Below, one piece after another: positions 18,414-27,653 of a stretch of DNA of 64,000 bases. Position numbers and translations under genes: made by a program. The stretch is from Acidobacteriaceae bacterium (GTDB taxonomy: Bacteria > Acidobacteriota > Terriglobia > Terriglobales > Acidobacteriaceae), in NCBI GenBank assembly GCA_903642225.1, contig CAHJWI010000012.1:1-64000 (forward strand). Reading direction: 5' to 3'. The first letter of the stretch is position 1. Every line of letters starts with the position of its first letter. The notes beneath the pieces are model-generated. The model had not been told where the DNA came from, searched no databases, and worked only from the letters and a program-made list of their open reading frames with translations.

Positions 18414-20933
18414 TTAACGACGGACGGGCACCTTCCAGATATCGGCGCAGTACTCGCGGATGGCGCGGTCTGAGCTGAACTTGCCGGAGCGGGCGGTGTT
18501 GAGGAGTGAGGTCTTGCTCCATTGGTGGGCGTCTGCGAAGGCTGCGCCGGCTTCACCCTGAACCTTCACGTAGTCGTCGAAGTCGGCCATGACGAAGAAG
18601 CGGTCTACCTGGAGCAGGTCGCGGACGATCGGGGCAAAGGTATCGCGATCGCCGTTTGTAAAGCGGCCGCTGGTGAGGCCGTCTATGACCTCTTTGAGCA
18701 AGGGGCTTTTTTCGTAGTAGGTGCGGGGGCGGTAGCCGTGGGCCTGCTCGTCGGCGATCTGTTGTGCGGTGAGGCCGAAGAGGAAGAAGTTTTCTGGGCC
18801 GGCTTCGTCCCGGATTTCAATGTTGGCACCATCGAGGGTGCCAATTGACACGGCACCGTTCATCATGAACTTCATGCAGCCAGTGCCCGAAGCTTCTTTG
18901 CCAGCGGTGGAGATTTGTTCGTGCAGATCGGCGGCAGGGTAGATGCGCTGGCCAAGCGAGACGGAGTAGTCGGGAACGAAGACGACCTGCAGGAGATCCT
19001 TGGTATCGGCGTCCTTACCGACGAGTTCACCAACGGCGCAAACCAGCTTGATCATGAGCTTGGCATAGGTGTAGCTGGGGGCTGCCTTGCCGCCGAAAAG
19101 GAAGGTTCGCGGCGGGATGTTCTTGAGCTCGCCACTCTTGATGCGGCAGTACATGCTGAGGATGTGGAGCGCGTTCATGTGCTGGCGCTTGTACTCATGG
19201 ATGCGCTTGACCTGGACGTCGAACATGCTGGCTGGGTTGAGCGTAAGTCCCATGGTGCGGTTGATGAAGTCGCTGAGGCGGCCTTTCGAGGCTTCCTGGC
19301 GCTTTCGCCATTTCTCAAGGAAGCCATGATCGTCAACGAACTTTTCGAGGCCTTTGAGCTCGGTAAGATCGGTGTGCCAACCGCGGCCGATCGACTCGTC
19401 TATAAGAGACGTGAGCGGCGGGTCTGCAAGCATCATCCAGCGACGGGGAGTGACGCCGTTGGTTTTGTTGCTGAAGCGCTCGGGAAAGGCTTCGAAAAAA
19501 TCGCGGAGGGTATCTTCCTTCAGTAACTGGGTATGCAGCGCGGCTACACCGTTAACCGCCTTGGAGCCGACGACAGCGAGGTTGGCCATGCGTACCTGTT
19601 TCTCCCCGCCCTCGCCGATAAGGCTCATGCGCTCGAGCTTTGCAGGGTCATTGGGAAACTTACCAGCCATCTCTTTAAGGAAACGGCGGTTGATTTCATA
19701 AATGATCTCGATATGGCGTGGGAGCAGGGAGGCGAAGATGGGCAGGGGCCATTTTTCCAGCGCTTCCGGCAACAGTGTGTGGTTCGTGTAGCCAAAGGTT
19801 CCCTGGGTGATCTTCCAGGCTTCTTCCCACTCCAGATCTTCCTCGTCGGTGAGGATGCGCATAAGCTCGGGGATGCCGATAGAGGGGTGAGTGTCGTTGA
19901 GCTGGACAGTCCATTTTTCGTGGAACTCGTTGATGGGTTTGCCCTGCAGTTTTTGCAGGCGCACCATGTCTTTAAGCGAGCAGGAGGTGAAGAAATACTG
20001 CTGCATCAGACGAAGGCGCTTGCCCTGCTCGGTCTCGTCTGGTGGGTAAAGAACCTTCGAGATAGTCTCGGATTCCATCTTCTGGCGGACGGCACCCATG
20101 TAGTCGCCGCGGTTGAAGATTTCCAGGTCGAAGCTGTCCTCCGCTTCGGCTTTCCATAGCCGCAACCGATTGACCTGCTTGTCTCGGAAGCCGGGGATGG
20201 GTGTGTCGTAGGCGATGCCTTTGACCTGAAAATCAGGGATCCATTTCCAATGAAAGGTGCCGTCTTCGGCGGTCTGCGTTTCAGTGTGTCCGCCGAAGGA
20301 GACATTCTGGCTGGCGTCGGACGCCGGGATCTCCCACGGATTGCCGTACTGGAGCCACTTGTCGGAGTGCTCGATCTGCCAGCCGTCCTTGATCTCTTGC
20401 CGGAAGATACCGAATTCGTAGCGCAGGCCGTAGCCGATGGCGGGGACTTCAAGCGTGGACATGGAGTCCATGTAGCAGGCGGCAAGACGGCCAAGGCCGC
20501 CGTTGCCGAGCCCGGGTTCCGGTTCCGCATCAGCCATGGCGGTAAGGTCCAGGCCCATGCCGCTGGTGGCAACGCCTGCGGAGTTGGTGATACCCAGGTT
20601 GAGCATGCCATTCATCAAGTGTGGGCCGAGCAGGAACTCTGCGCTGAGATAAGCCACGACACGGATGTCTTGCTGCTTGTAATGCTCCACGGTCTCGATC
20701 CAGTCGTCCATGATGCGGTCGCGGACAACGTGGGCCATGGCGCGGTAGCGGTCGAGCTCGCTTGCAAACTCGATGGGTTTGCCGAGAGTGCGGCGCATGT
20801 GACGCAGAAACGCGGAACGGACACCTTCTGCCGAACGGTTGTCCTGAATGCCTGAGGCGCTGTTTGCCTCTTCAACCGTCGTGTCGCCTGCTCGCTCAGC
20901 CAAACCAGCCCCCCAAAAACCTTCCGCAACCAT
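18414..20933 (-). CDS. glgP: Glycogen/starch/alpha-glucan phosphorylase
   Basis: About 839 aa, normal GT35 length. It releases glucose-1-phosphate from glycogen using PLP. Visible family text: YLSAEFLLGPHLMNGMLNLG, PEPGLGNGGLGRLAACYMDS, GYGLRYEFGIFRQ, QLNDTHPSIGIPELMRIL, TNGVTPRRW and the PLP-lysine site EASGTGCMKFMMNGAVSIGT (Lys in MKF; family usually NMKF, here CMKF), then LDGANIEI. ATG 20933 is preceded by GGGAGG but with no spacer; a TTG at 20957 in the same frame is the alternative. It is divergent from the CysJ-like gene with ~110 nt between, and close to treZ. Confidence 0.95.
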   Translation of the reverse strand: MVAEGFWGAGLAERAGDTTVEEANSASGIQDNRSAEGVRSAFLRHMRRTLGKPIEFASELDRYRAMAHVVRDRIMDDWIETVEHYKQQDIRVVAYLSAEFLLGPHLMNGMLNLGITNSAGVATSGMGLDLTAMADAEPEPGLGNGGLGRLAACYMDSMSTLEVPAIGYGLRYEFGIFRQEIKDGWQIEHSDKWLQYGNPWEIPASDASQNVSFGGHTETQTAEDGTFHWKWIPDFQVKGIAYDTPIPGFRDKQVNRLRLWKAEAEDSFDLEIFNRGDYMGAVRQKMESETISKVLYPPDETEQGKRLRLMQQYFFTSCSLKDMVRLQKLQGKPINEFHEKWTVQLNDTHPSIGIPELMRILTDEEDLEWEEAWKITQGTFGYTNHTLLPEALEKWPLPIFASLLPRHIEIIYEINRRFLKEMAGKFPNDPAKLERMSLIGEGGEKQVRMANLAVVGSKAVNGVAALHTQLLKEDTLRDFFEAFPERFSNKTNGVTPRRWMMLADPPLTSLIDESIGRGWHTDLTELKGLEKFVDDHGFLEKWRKRQEASKGRLSDFINRTMGLTLNPASMFDVQVKRIHEYKRQHMNALHILSMYCRIKSGELKNIPPRTFLFGGKAAPSYTYAKLMIKLVCAVGELVGKDADTKDLLQVVFVPDYSVSLGQRIYPAADLHEQISTAGKEASGTGCMKFMMNGAVSIGTLDGANIEIRDEAGPENFFLFGLTAQQIADEQAHGYRPRTYYEKSPLLKEVIDGLTSGRFTNGDRDTFAPIVRDLLQVDRFFVMADFDDYVKVQGEAGAAFADAHQWSKTSLLNTARSGKFSSDRAIREYCADIWKVPVRR

Positions 20934-21042
20934 CCTCCCATGAAAGGCACTGTTCAAACCGGAATGTCAGGACAGCTTTTGTGACATTTGCAAGTATTTC
21001 TGAGCATGTTAGCCTTAAAAGTCGAGTAAAAGAGAGATTGCC

Positions 21043-22197
21043 ATGAGCACAGAGACGCAGACTTACAGCCGCAATAATCCCTTCGTGAGCACCATGCTGG
21101 TGAATTACGTGATGACGGACAAAGACTCGGAAAAGGAGACGCGTCACATTGAGCTGGCGCTCGAGCCTTCAATGCATTACACGCCGGGTGATGCTGTGGG
21201 AATTTTGCCAACGAACCGTGACGGCGAAGTGGAGAGCGTGCTGCAGGCGCTCGGCTACACGGGGACGGAGCAGGTGCTGGACTTCTTTAAGAAGCCGACC
21301 GATCTGCGGGATGCGCTGACGACCAAGCTGCACATTGGCAAGCTGACGCGGGGATCGGTGAATGCGTATGCGAAGGTGGCGCCGGAGTCGACGCCGGGGC
21401 TGGATTTTCTGAAAAGTCTAGCGGGTCAGGATAACAAGTCAAAGGCTGAGGAATACGTCTACGGCCGTGAATTCATAGACCTGGCCATGGAACACCCTGG
21501 CGGCATCACAGATCCGCAGCAGTTGTTTACAGTTTTGGGCCGATTGACGCCGCGCATGTACAGCATTGCGAGCGCTCAAGCAAAGAACCCGGGCACCGTG
21601 CATACAACGGTGCGCGTCGTGCGCTATCACTCTCATAGTCGCGACCGGCAGGGCCTTTGCAGCGGCCATCTTGGTGAGCGTGCGGACGAGGGTGTCACGA
21701 TGCCTATCTTTCTGCATGCCAACAATAACTTTCGGCTGCCTCAAGATCCTGCAACGCCTGTCATTATGGTTGGTCCCGGTACCGGAATTGCACCGTTCCG
21801 CGCGTTCCTTCAGCAGCGGCAGGCCAATGGAGATCGCGGGAAGAACTGGTTGTTCTTTGGCGAGCAGCGGCGTGCGTCAGACTTTTTGTACCAGAAGGAG
21901 TGGGACGGCATGCTTGCGGATGGCACACTGACGAAGCTGGATACGGCGTTTTCGCGTGACCAGCAGAAGAAGATCTATGTGCAGGATCGCATGAAGGAGA
22001 ACTCCGCGGAGTTGTTCGCCTGGCTGGAGAGTGGTGCCTACTTTTACGTGTGCGGCGACGCGAGCCGGATGGCCAAGGACGTAGAACAGACGCTGCTGGA
22101 CGGCATCGCGAATGGGAAGGCTTGCTCGCCGGATGCGGCGCAGGAGTACCTGAACACGATGAAAAAGGAAAAGCGCTACCAGCTGGACGTTTACTAG
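21043..22197 (+). CDS. CysJ-like FAD/NADP(H) reductase without flavodoxin domain (sulfite reductase alpha-type)
   Basis: 384 aa, soluble, cytoplasmic. It covers the cytochrome-P450-reductase-type half of sulfite reductase flavoprotein: an FAD/connecting domain with LEPSMHYTPGDAVGILPTNR and PRMYSIAS (RxYS, FAD-binding), CSGHL, then NADP-binding GPGTGIAPFRAFLQQR, WLFFGEQRRASDFLY, YVQDRM and YVCGDASRMAKDVEQTL, ending with the aromatic C-terminal Tyr typical of the family (LDVY). The ~150-residue flavodoxin/FMN domain of E. coli CysJ is missing, so electrons must leave FAD to another partner. No sulfite reductase beta gene is in the window. AGAGAG lies ~6 nt before the ATG. Confidence 0.88.
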   Translation: MSTETQTYSRNNPFVSTMLVNYVMTDKDSEKETRHIELALEPSMHYTPGDAVGILPTNRDGEVESVLQALGYTGTEQVLDFFKKPTDLRDALTTKLHIGKLTRGSVNAYAKVAPESTPGLDFLKSLAGQDNKSKAEEYVYGREFIDLAMEHPGGITDPQQLFTVLGRLTPRMYSIASAQAKNPGTVHTTVRVVRYHSHSRDRQGLCSGHLGERADEGVTMPIFLHANNNFRLPQDPATPVIMVGPGTGIAPFRAFLQQRQANGDRGKNWLFFGEQRRASDFLYQKEWDGMLADGTLTKLDTAFSRDQQKKIYVQDRMKENSAELFAWLESGAYFYVCGDASRMAKDVEQTLLDGIANGKACSPDAAQEYLNTMKKEKRYQLDVY

Positions 22198-22215
22198 GCT
22201 TACTCAGGTGAGCCT
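22196..22215 (+). terminator. Possible hairpin after the CysJ-like gene
   Basis: AGGCTTAC pairs with GTGAGCCT (one G-U) around a TCAG loop, starting at the stop codon. There is no T run after it, so termination is uncertain. Confidence 0.35.
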
Positions 22216-22503
22216 TAGAGCCAAGAGGCCGCATTCCCGAGTTTAAACGCCAAAGCTCTGATCAGTCCGCGTAGTCTGTGCATCGTTCTATCCAAGAGAC
22301 GCGCGGACGATCCACCAAAGTAGCACTGTGATCAACGCTACTGCGCCTACGAGCAGGTTGCGAAGCGCCAGATTATGTCTCAATGCACACTCCAGTAGAA
22401 GGTCGCCAAACGTTCTTGCGCCGCACTGACCGTCCTGAAAAGCACTACTCCGTGCGGTATCTGTTGTTTGACGAAGTCGCTTGTCTTCGGCGAGGCCGGC
22501 CTA
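22216..22503. other. Gap with one possible tiny membrane-peptide frame
   Basis: No standard gene. On the minus strand a TTG-initiated frame at 22383-22288 (31 aa) encodes one hydrophobic helix, NLLVGAVALITVLLWWIVR, and directly follows the DUF6526 gene on that strand. There is no clear ribosome site and the frame is open further upstream without ATG or GTG, so it could be a real small protein or a gene remnant. Confidence 0.3.
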
Positions 22504-22920
22504 TCAGACGCGTTCGAGGTCGGGTCGCCATACAGTGATGGACTCTTTAATCTGTTTGGGTAAGAGACTCTCGGCGGCGGCGCGGCGGGCGAGGGCAACG
22601 ACTTCTGCATCGCCGGCGAAGCGGAGGGCGACCATTTGCTGGATGGTGAGGCCGGCACCATCTGCGCCCATCCAATGCAGGCGGACGTTTTCTTCAAGGC
22701 GAATGATACGGTTCTGGTTGACGATGGCGTAGTGGCGGAGCGCCATGGTTGCGCTGAGGGCGGCGATTGCAAGGCCAACGATGACCAGGTGACCGAGATC
22801 GAAGCGGCGATGCATCCACCAGATGGCGGCGATGAGATCCGTGAGGTTGAGTACCTGCAGGGCCAGGTAGGCGCGGTCTACGCGCACATGATTTTTATAG
22901 GTCTGCTGTACAGCGGCCAT
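22504..22920 (-). CDS. DUF6526 family protein
   Basis: 138 aa. Family text: QTYKNHVRVDRAYLAL near the start, two hydrophobic stretches (~20-36 and ~45-62, GHLVIVGLAIAALSATMALR), then QNRIIRLEENVRLH, LTIQQMVALRFAGDAEVVALARRA and KQIKESITVWRPDLERV at the end. This is a conserved unknown of acidobacteria and Bacteroidetes, probably a two-helix inner-membrane protein with a cytoplasmic tail. Function is not known. It is transcribed away from the endonuclease IV gene, and its start is 51 nt from it. Confidence 0.85.
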   Translation of the reverse strand: MAAVQQTYKNHVRVDRAYLALQVLNLTDLIAAIWWMHRRFDLGHLVIVGLAIAALSATMALRHYAIVNQNRIIRLEENVRLHWMGADGAGLTIQQMVALRFAGDAEVVALARRAAAESLLPKQIKESITVWRPDLERV

Positions 22921-22971
22921 CGATCGCTCCTTGATGCAAACAGGTCAAGTCTAACCCGGTACTCTAACGTG

Positions 22972-23835
22972 ATGTCTGACACGAAACGCATAGGCATTCA
23001 TCTGTCAACAAGCGGAGGCACGTGGACTGCTGTGCAGCGAGCCGTGGAGTGCGGTGCCAACTGCTTTCAAATCTTTTCGTCGTCTCCGCGGACGTGGCAG
23101 GCCGCGCCGGTGAAGCCGGAAGATGCGGAGAAGATGCGCAGGCTGCGGGCGGAACATGGGATTACTCCGCTCACGGTGCATGCGTCCTACCTGATCAACC
23201 TGTGTTCACAGACGGAGAGCGTGCGGGAGAACTCGACGAGGGCGTTCAGGGGTGAGGTGGAGCGTGCGCTGGCGGCGGACTACCTGGTGCTGCATCCGGG
23301 ATCGTGGAAGGGCATTACGCGGAGTGAGGCGCTGAGGTATGCGGCAGAGAATGTTGAGCGCGCTACGGATGGGCTGGATTGCCATGCCTCGCCGTTGCGG
23401 ATCCTGATTGAGAACTCAGCGGGGTCGGAGTTCAGTATGGGTGCAACATTTGAGCAGATTGGCGACCTGCTGCATCTGCTGGACAAGTGCGCGCCGGTGG
23501 ATGCGTGCCTGGACACTTGCCACACGCATGTGGCGGGGTACGACCTGGTGACGGCTGAAGGCTACGAGGAAACGCTGCAGCGGATCGAACAGACGATGGG
23601 GCTGAGGCGTGTACGGGTTTGGCATTGCAATGATGCCAAGGCGGCAATGGGCAGCAGGCTGGATCGGCATCAGCATATCGGGGAGGGCACGTTGGGTGCA
23701 GCTGCTTTCCGGCGGCTGCTGCAGGACGGGCGGTTTGCGCATGCGGCGTTCATTGCGGAGACGCCGGTCGACAATCCCAGTGACATACAACGGAACGTGA
23801 GCGCACTGCTTGCGCTGGCGGCTTTGAACGCTTGA
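22972..23835 (+). CDS. nfo: Deoxyribonuclease IV (AP endonuclease, Nfo type)
   Basis: 287 aa, standard length. Zinc-dependent TIM-barrel enzyme that cuts DNA 5' to abasic sites in base-excision repair. ATG 22972 gives the family start KRIGIHLSTSGG; the frame is open further upstream but overlaps the divergent DUF6526 gene and has no match. Metal ligands and signatures are intact: QIFSSSPRTW, LTVHASYLINL, LVLHPGSWKG, ILIENSAG, VDACLDTCHTHVAGYD, VWHCNDAK, RHQHIGEGTLG and FIAETP. Several usual residues are altered in the first signature (for example ILIENSAG instead of LLLENTAGQG). No strong ribosome site is visible. Confidence 0.95.
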   Translation: MSDTKRIGIHLSTSGGTWTAVQRAVECGANCFQIFSSSPRTWQAAPVKPEDAEKMRRLRAEHGITPLTVHASYLINLCSQTESVRENSTRAFRGEVERALAADYLVLHPGSWKGITRSEALRYAAENVERATDGLDCHASPLRILIENSAGSEFSMGATFEQIGDLLHLLDKCAPVDACLDTCHTHVAGYDLVTAEGYEETLQRIEQTMGLRRVRVWHCNDAKAAMGSRLDRHQHIGEGTLGAAAFRRLLQDGRFAHAAFIAETPVDNPSDIQRNVSALLALAALNA

Positions 23836-23939
23836 GCCCTGGCTGGGCGCGAGGGCGAGCAATCGTGCGTCCGGTAAAGAAGTTTCGCTTACGTGTCGCG
23901 TCTACTTCAACACATGTCGTACGGAGAGGTGTGTTTGCT

Positions 23940-24917
23940 ATGAAGCTCGCGTCAATCGCTGTACTGTCCGTTGCTCTCCTCGCCGTCCCGGCTTTTGCGC
24001 AAACCGGCGACGTTCCGCCACCACCACCATCAGGCACACAGGATCATGGCGGTCCTGGCATGCACCGTGGCGGTTCGGGCATGGGTCACCACATGCCGAT
24101 GACGACCCGTGTTGTGCCGATCACGAATGCCCCATTCTCGGCGAAATACACTCTGGAATCGGTGTACACTGCGCCGGGGCCGGATAGCCTTGTGCAGAAG
24201 TTCACCACGACGCACGGCGTGTACCGCGATTCGCTGGGTCGCACACGTGAGGACCTGACCATGCCGACGCCCCCGCAACGGCGTTCGCAGCAGAGTACGG
24301 ACGAGGCCCCGGCTGCACCAAAGCCACCGGCCACACCGAGGTTGGTGACGATCATCGCGGACCCGGTGGCGAATACGATCACACGGCTAATGGCTGACAA
24401 AAAGACCGCGGTTGTGGAGACCGTTCCGGCCGACTTCTTCAAGCACGCTGTGGCGAGGGAAGCGAGCGAAAGCGTGAACGGCCCGGTGCGGCATGACGCA
24501 GGCCCGGCTTCAACGGATCTGGGGTCAAAGACGTTTGCAGGTGTTGTAGCGAGTGGCAAGCGCACCACCTTCACCGTGCATGTGCGCGGAGGCGACAAGG
24601 CCTCCTCAGCCGCTCCGGAAAGCGCGTCGGCGGCGGCTCCAGCGGCCCGCGCGATGACGCATGAGATGTGGTTCTCGCCAGACCTGAAGCTGGAGGTGAG
24701 CAGTACGGAGACGAGTGGCCGGGGAACGCGATCGGATGTGCTGACGTCACTGACAAAGGGTGAGCCAGACGCCGCGTTGTTCAAGGTTCCGGAGGGCTAC
24801 ACCGTGAAGAATGCGCCGCCGCACATGCCGGGTGGGATGCACCGCGGAGGACACGGTCCGGGTGGGCCGGGTAATCCTGGCGGACCGGATGCACCGCCTC
24901 CACCGCCGGCGATGTAG
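23940..24917 (+). CDS. Exported His/Gly/Pro-rich protein of acidobacterial type
   Basis: 325 aa. A classical signal peptide (MKLASIAVLSVALLAVPAFA-Q) precedes a low-complexity stretch rich in Pro, His, Met and Gly (~22-52), a core with NAPFSAKYTLESVYTAPG and GVYRDSLGRTREDLT, text I associate with secreted proteins common in acidobacteria, and a second low-complexity tail (PGGMHRGGHGPGGPG ... APPPPPAM). The Met/His-rich ends could bind metals such as copper or nickel, which is inference. No enzymatic motif is seen. The gene ends 1 nt before a 42-nt hairpin terminator, so its transcript stops there. Confidence 0.75.
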   Translation: MKLASIAVLSVALLAVPAFAQTGDVPPPPPSGTQDHGGPGMHRGGSGMGHHMPMTTRVVPITNAPFSAKYTLESVYTAPGPDSLVQKFTTTHGVYRDSLGRTREDLTMPTPPQRRSQQSTDEAPAAPKPPATPRLVTIIADPVANTITRLMADKKTAVVETVPADFFKHAVAREASESVNGPVRHDAGPASTDLGSKTFAGVVASGKRTTFTVHVRGGDKASSAAPESASAAAPAARAMTHEMWFSPDLKLEVSSTETSGRGTRSDVLTSLTKGEPDAALFKVPEGYTVKNAPPHMPGGMHRGGHGPGGPGNPGGPDAPPPPPAM

Positions 24918-24918
24918 A

Positions 24919-24960
24919 GCCGAGAAAAGCGAGGAGCTTAAGCTCCTCGCTTCTCTCGGC
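24919..24960. terminator. Large 42-nt hairpin terminator
   Basis: Arms of about 19 bases (GCCGAGA-AAGCGAGGAGC on the left) pair around TTAA, with one bulged base. It begins immediately after the stop codon at 24917. The T-run is weak, so it may act as a Rho-independent terminator or an mRNA 3'-end stabiliser. It also lies downstream of the minus-strand DinB remnant. Confidence 0.75.
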
Positions 24961-24972
24961 GTGGCCATGACG

Positions 24973-25142
24973 CTACTTGATGCCGGGTGGTACCACGCCG
25001 TTCATGCGAAGGTATTCGACGATCTGAACGTAGTGGTTGCAACCGTGGGTGACGGCGTGTGTGTCTGTGGTTCTTACGGCTCCAATGTACGTGCTAAGAA
25101 GCAAGTGATGGGCTTCCTCGGTGCCCTCGTACAATAGAGAAG
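24973..25142 (-). pseudogene. 5'-truncated DinB-family remnant
   Basis: The minus strand reads ~55 codons ending THGCNHYVQIVEYLRMNG then VVPPGIK and a stop. This is the C-terminal signature of DinB/YfiT-type metal-dependent hydrolase-fold proteins (H-x-x-x-HYGQ-x-x-x-YLR-x-NG-x-x-PP), including the last metal-ligand His. The N-terminal ~110 residues are missing because the leuS start codon follows at 25143. Above the match, the frame continues across leuS with no family similarity. It is a fragment, probably left by a deletion or rearrangement joining leuS to this site. Confidence 0.75.
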
Positions 25143-27653
25143 ATGCCTGAGCAGACTGAAATTCGTTACAACCCCGCAGAGATTGAACCGCGACAGCAGG
25201 CTGGCTGGGACGCCAATCCGGCCTTGTACGCCGCCGAGCCGCATACCAGCGACAAGCCAAAGTACTACCTGGTGGAGATGCTGCCGTATCCGAGCGGCGT
25301 GCTGCACATGGGCCACATGCGGCTGTATGCCATCGGAGACGCATTGGCCCGGCACGGGTGGATGACGGGGAAGAACGTGCTGCACCCGATGGGATGGGAC
25401 GCGTTCGGTTTGCCTGCGGAGAATGCCGCGATCAAGAACAACAGCGCTCCGCGCGAGTGGACGCTGAGCAACATTGCGAAGATGCGTGTGCAGATGCGGC
25501 GCATTGGACTGAGCTACGAGTGGGACCGTGAGGTGACGACGTGCCTGCCGGACTACTACCGATGGAATCAGTGGTTTTTCCTCGAAATGTTGAAGCGCGA
25601 CCTTGCCTACCGTAAAAAGAGCAAGGTGAACTGGTGTCCCGTGTGTGGCACGGTGCTGGCCAACGAGCAGGTGGTCAACGGCTACTGCTGGCGGCATGAG
25701 GACACCCTGGTCGAGTTGCGCGACCTTACGCAGTGGTTCTTCCGCATCACGACGTACGCGGACGAGCTGATGGACGGTTTGGACGCGATGCCGGGCTGGC
25801 CGGAGAAGGTGCGCACGATGCAGCGCAACTGGATCGGCCGGAGCGAGGGCGCGGAGGTGACGTTTGCCGTGGACGGCTGCACCGATGCGATGACCGTGAC
25901 GGTTTTCACGACGCGGATCGATACGATCTTTGGCGCGACGAGTTTGCAGCTTGCGCCGGACCACCCGCTAATTGCGCACTGGTGCGGGTTCGATGGGGCC
26001 TTGAAGCTGCAGGTGGACGCGATGCTGGCCGAGCAGAAGACAGCGCGCGACACCGATACTCTGGGCGAACTACCGAAAAAGGGGTTTGCGACCGGGCGGT
26101 ATGCGGTGAACCCGTTCACCAGTGAGAAGATACCCATCTGGGTGGCGAACTACGTGCTGGCTGGCTATGGCACGGGCGCAATTATGAGCGTGCCGGCACA
26201 TGACGAGCGGGACTTTGAATTCGCGACGAAGTACGGGCTGCCGATCGTGCGGGTGGTTGCGCCGAATTTAGATACCGGCGAGCTCCAACTGCCATTTATT
26301 GGCAAGGCAGAGGCGGTGCTTATCGACAGCGGTCAGTGGAGCGGCGAGCCGGTGCTGGAGGCGCAGGAGGAAATGGCGAAGTTCGCCGAAGCCGGTGAAT
26401 TTGGCAAACGGACGACGACCTACCGGTTGAAGGACTGGGGTGTGAGCCGGCAACGATACTGGGGGACGCCGATTCCGATTGTGTATTGCGAGCAGTGCGG
26501 GATGCAGCCAGTGCCGGAGTCACAGTTGCCAGTGTTGCTGCCGGACAGTATCGACGTGGCGAACACGACAGGATCGCCGTTGGCCAATGTGCCGAGCTTC
26601 GTGGACACGACGTGTCCTGCGTGCGACGGGGCTGCAAAGCGCGAGACGGACACGATGGATACGTTCGTGGATTCGTCGTGGTACTTCTACCGCTACACGG
26701 ATCCAAAGAACGATACGGTTCCGTTCAGCACTGATGCGGCAAACTATTGGTTCGAGATCGACCAGTACATTGGTGGGGTGGAGCACGCGATTCTGCACCT
26801 GATCTATTCACGGTTCTGGACGAAGGTGATGCGCGACATCGGCCTGATTGCGAACAGCGAGCCGGCGGAGCGGTTGTTTACACAGGGCATGGTCATTAAG
26901 AACGGCGCCAAGATGTCGAAGTCGAAAGGCAACGTGGTGTCGCCCGATGAGATGATCGCGCGCTACGGTGCAGATGCGACACGCATGTATGCGTTATTTG
27001 CGGCACCGCCGGACCGGGACCTGGAGTGGCAGGAAGATGGTGTGGCTGGGGTGTCGCGGTTTCTTGCGCGGTTCTATCGCATAGTGATGACGTATGCGCC
27101 ATTGCTGCTTGCCAGTGAGGGCTCGACGACACAGGAAGCGATGGGCACCGCGGGTGCGAAGCTGACGCGCACGCTGCACCAGACGATTGGAAAGATCACG
27201 CTGGACTTTGCGGGGCGGTGGCACTTCAACACCTGCATCGCAAGCATCATGATCCTGGTGAACGAGATGCTGACCGTTGAATCGCAGATGGCTTCCGGCG
27301 AGATTGCGCCGGCGACGCTGCGCGAACTGTTTCGCACGACGGTGTTGTTGCTGGCACCGTTCGCGCCGTACTTGGCGCAGGAGCTTTGGTCCGAGCTGGG
27401 GCATGACGGGATTGTGTTTCGGCAGGCGTGGCCGATGGCGGATGTCGAGCTTGCAAAGGAACACGAGATGGAAGTTCCGGTGCAGGTAAACGGCAAGCTG
27501 GTGGTGATCGTACGCGTGGCTGCGGACGCGGACATGGAAGCGCTGAAGGCTGCAGCGCATGCGGACGAGAAGGTCACCGCACGGCTGGATGGCAAGACGG
27601 TGGTGAAGGTGGTTGTAGTGCCGGCGAAGCTTGTGAATTTCGTGGTCCGCTAG
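25143..27653 (+). CDS. leuS: Leucyl-tRNA synthetase
   Basis: 836 aa class Ia synthetase charging tRNA-Leu. The HIGH motif is PYPSGVLHMGHMRLY and the KMSKS motif KMSKSKGN. The CP1 editing domain is present (TTRIDTIFGATSLQLAP for the T-rich editing site, GYGTGAIMSVPAHDERDFEFA with the conserved Asp). A zinc-type Cys pair is seen in NWCPVCGTVLANEQV, and a second one in CEQCG/TTCPAC. The WYFYRY and WF-EIDQYIGGVEHAILHLIYSRFW blocks are intact. Start ATG 25143 gives the usual short N-terminus before NPAEIEP. The next gene begins on the base after its stop, suggesting coupling. Confidence 0.98.
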   Translation: MPEQTEIRYNPAEIEPRQQAGWDANPALYAAEPHTSDKPKYYLVEMLPYPSGVLHMGHMRLYAIGDALARHGWMTGKNVLHPMGWDAFGLPAENAAIKNNSAPREWTLSNIAKMRVQMRRIGLSYEWDREVTTCLPDYYRWNQWFFLEMLKRDLAYRKKSKVNWCPVCGTVLANEQVVNGYCWRHEDTLVELRDLTQWFFRITTYADELMDGLDAMPGWPEKVRTMQRNWIGRSEGAEVTFAVDGCTDAMTVTVFTTRIDTIFGATSLQLAPDHPLIAHWCGFDGALKLQVDAMLAEQKTARDTDTLGELPKKGFATGRYAVNPFTSEKIPIWVANYVLAGYGTGAIMSVPAHDERDFEFATKYGLPIVRVVAPNLDTGELQLPFIGKAEAVLIDSGQWSGEPVLEAQEEMAKFAEAGEFGKRTTTYRLKDWGVSRQRYWGTPIPIVYCEQCGMQPVPESQLPVLLPDSIDVANTTGSPLANVPSFVDTTCPACDGAAKRETDTMDTFVDSSWYFYRYTDPKNDTVPFSTDAANYWFEIDQYIGGVEHAILHLIYSRFWTKVMRDIGLIANSEPAERLFTQGMVIKNGAKMSKSKGNVVSPDEMIARYGADATRMYALFAAPPDRDLEWQEDGVAGVSRFLARFYRIVMTYAPLLLASEGSTTQEAMGTAGAKLTRTLHQTIGKITLDFAGRWHFNTCIASIMILVNEMLTVESQMASGEIAPATLRELFRTTVLLLAPFAPYLAQELWSELGHDGIVFRQAWPMADVELAKEHEMEVPVQVNGKLVVIVRVAADADMEALKAAAHADEKVTARLDGKTVVKVVVVPAKLVNFVVR

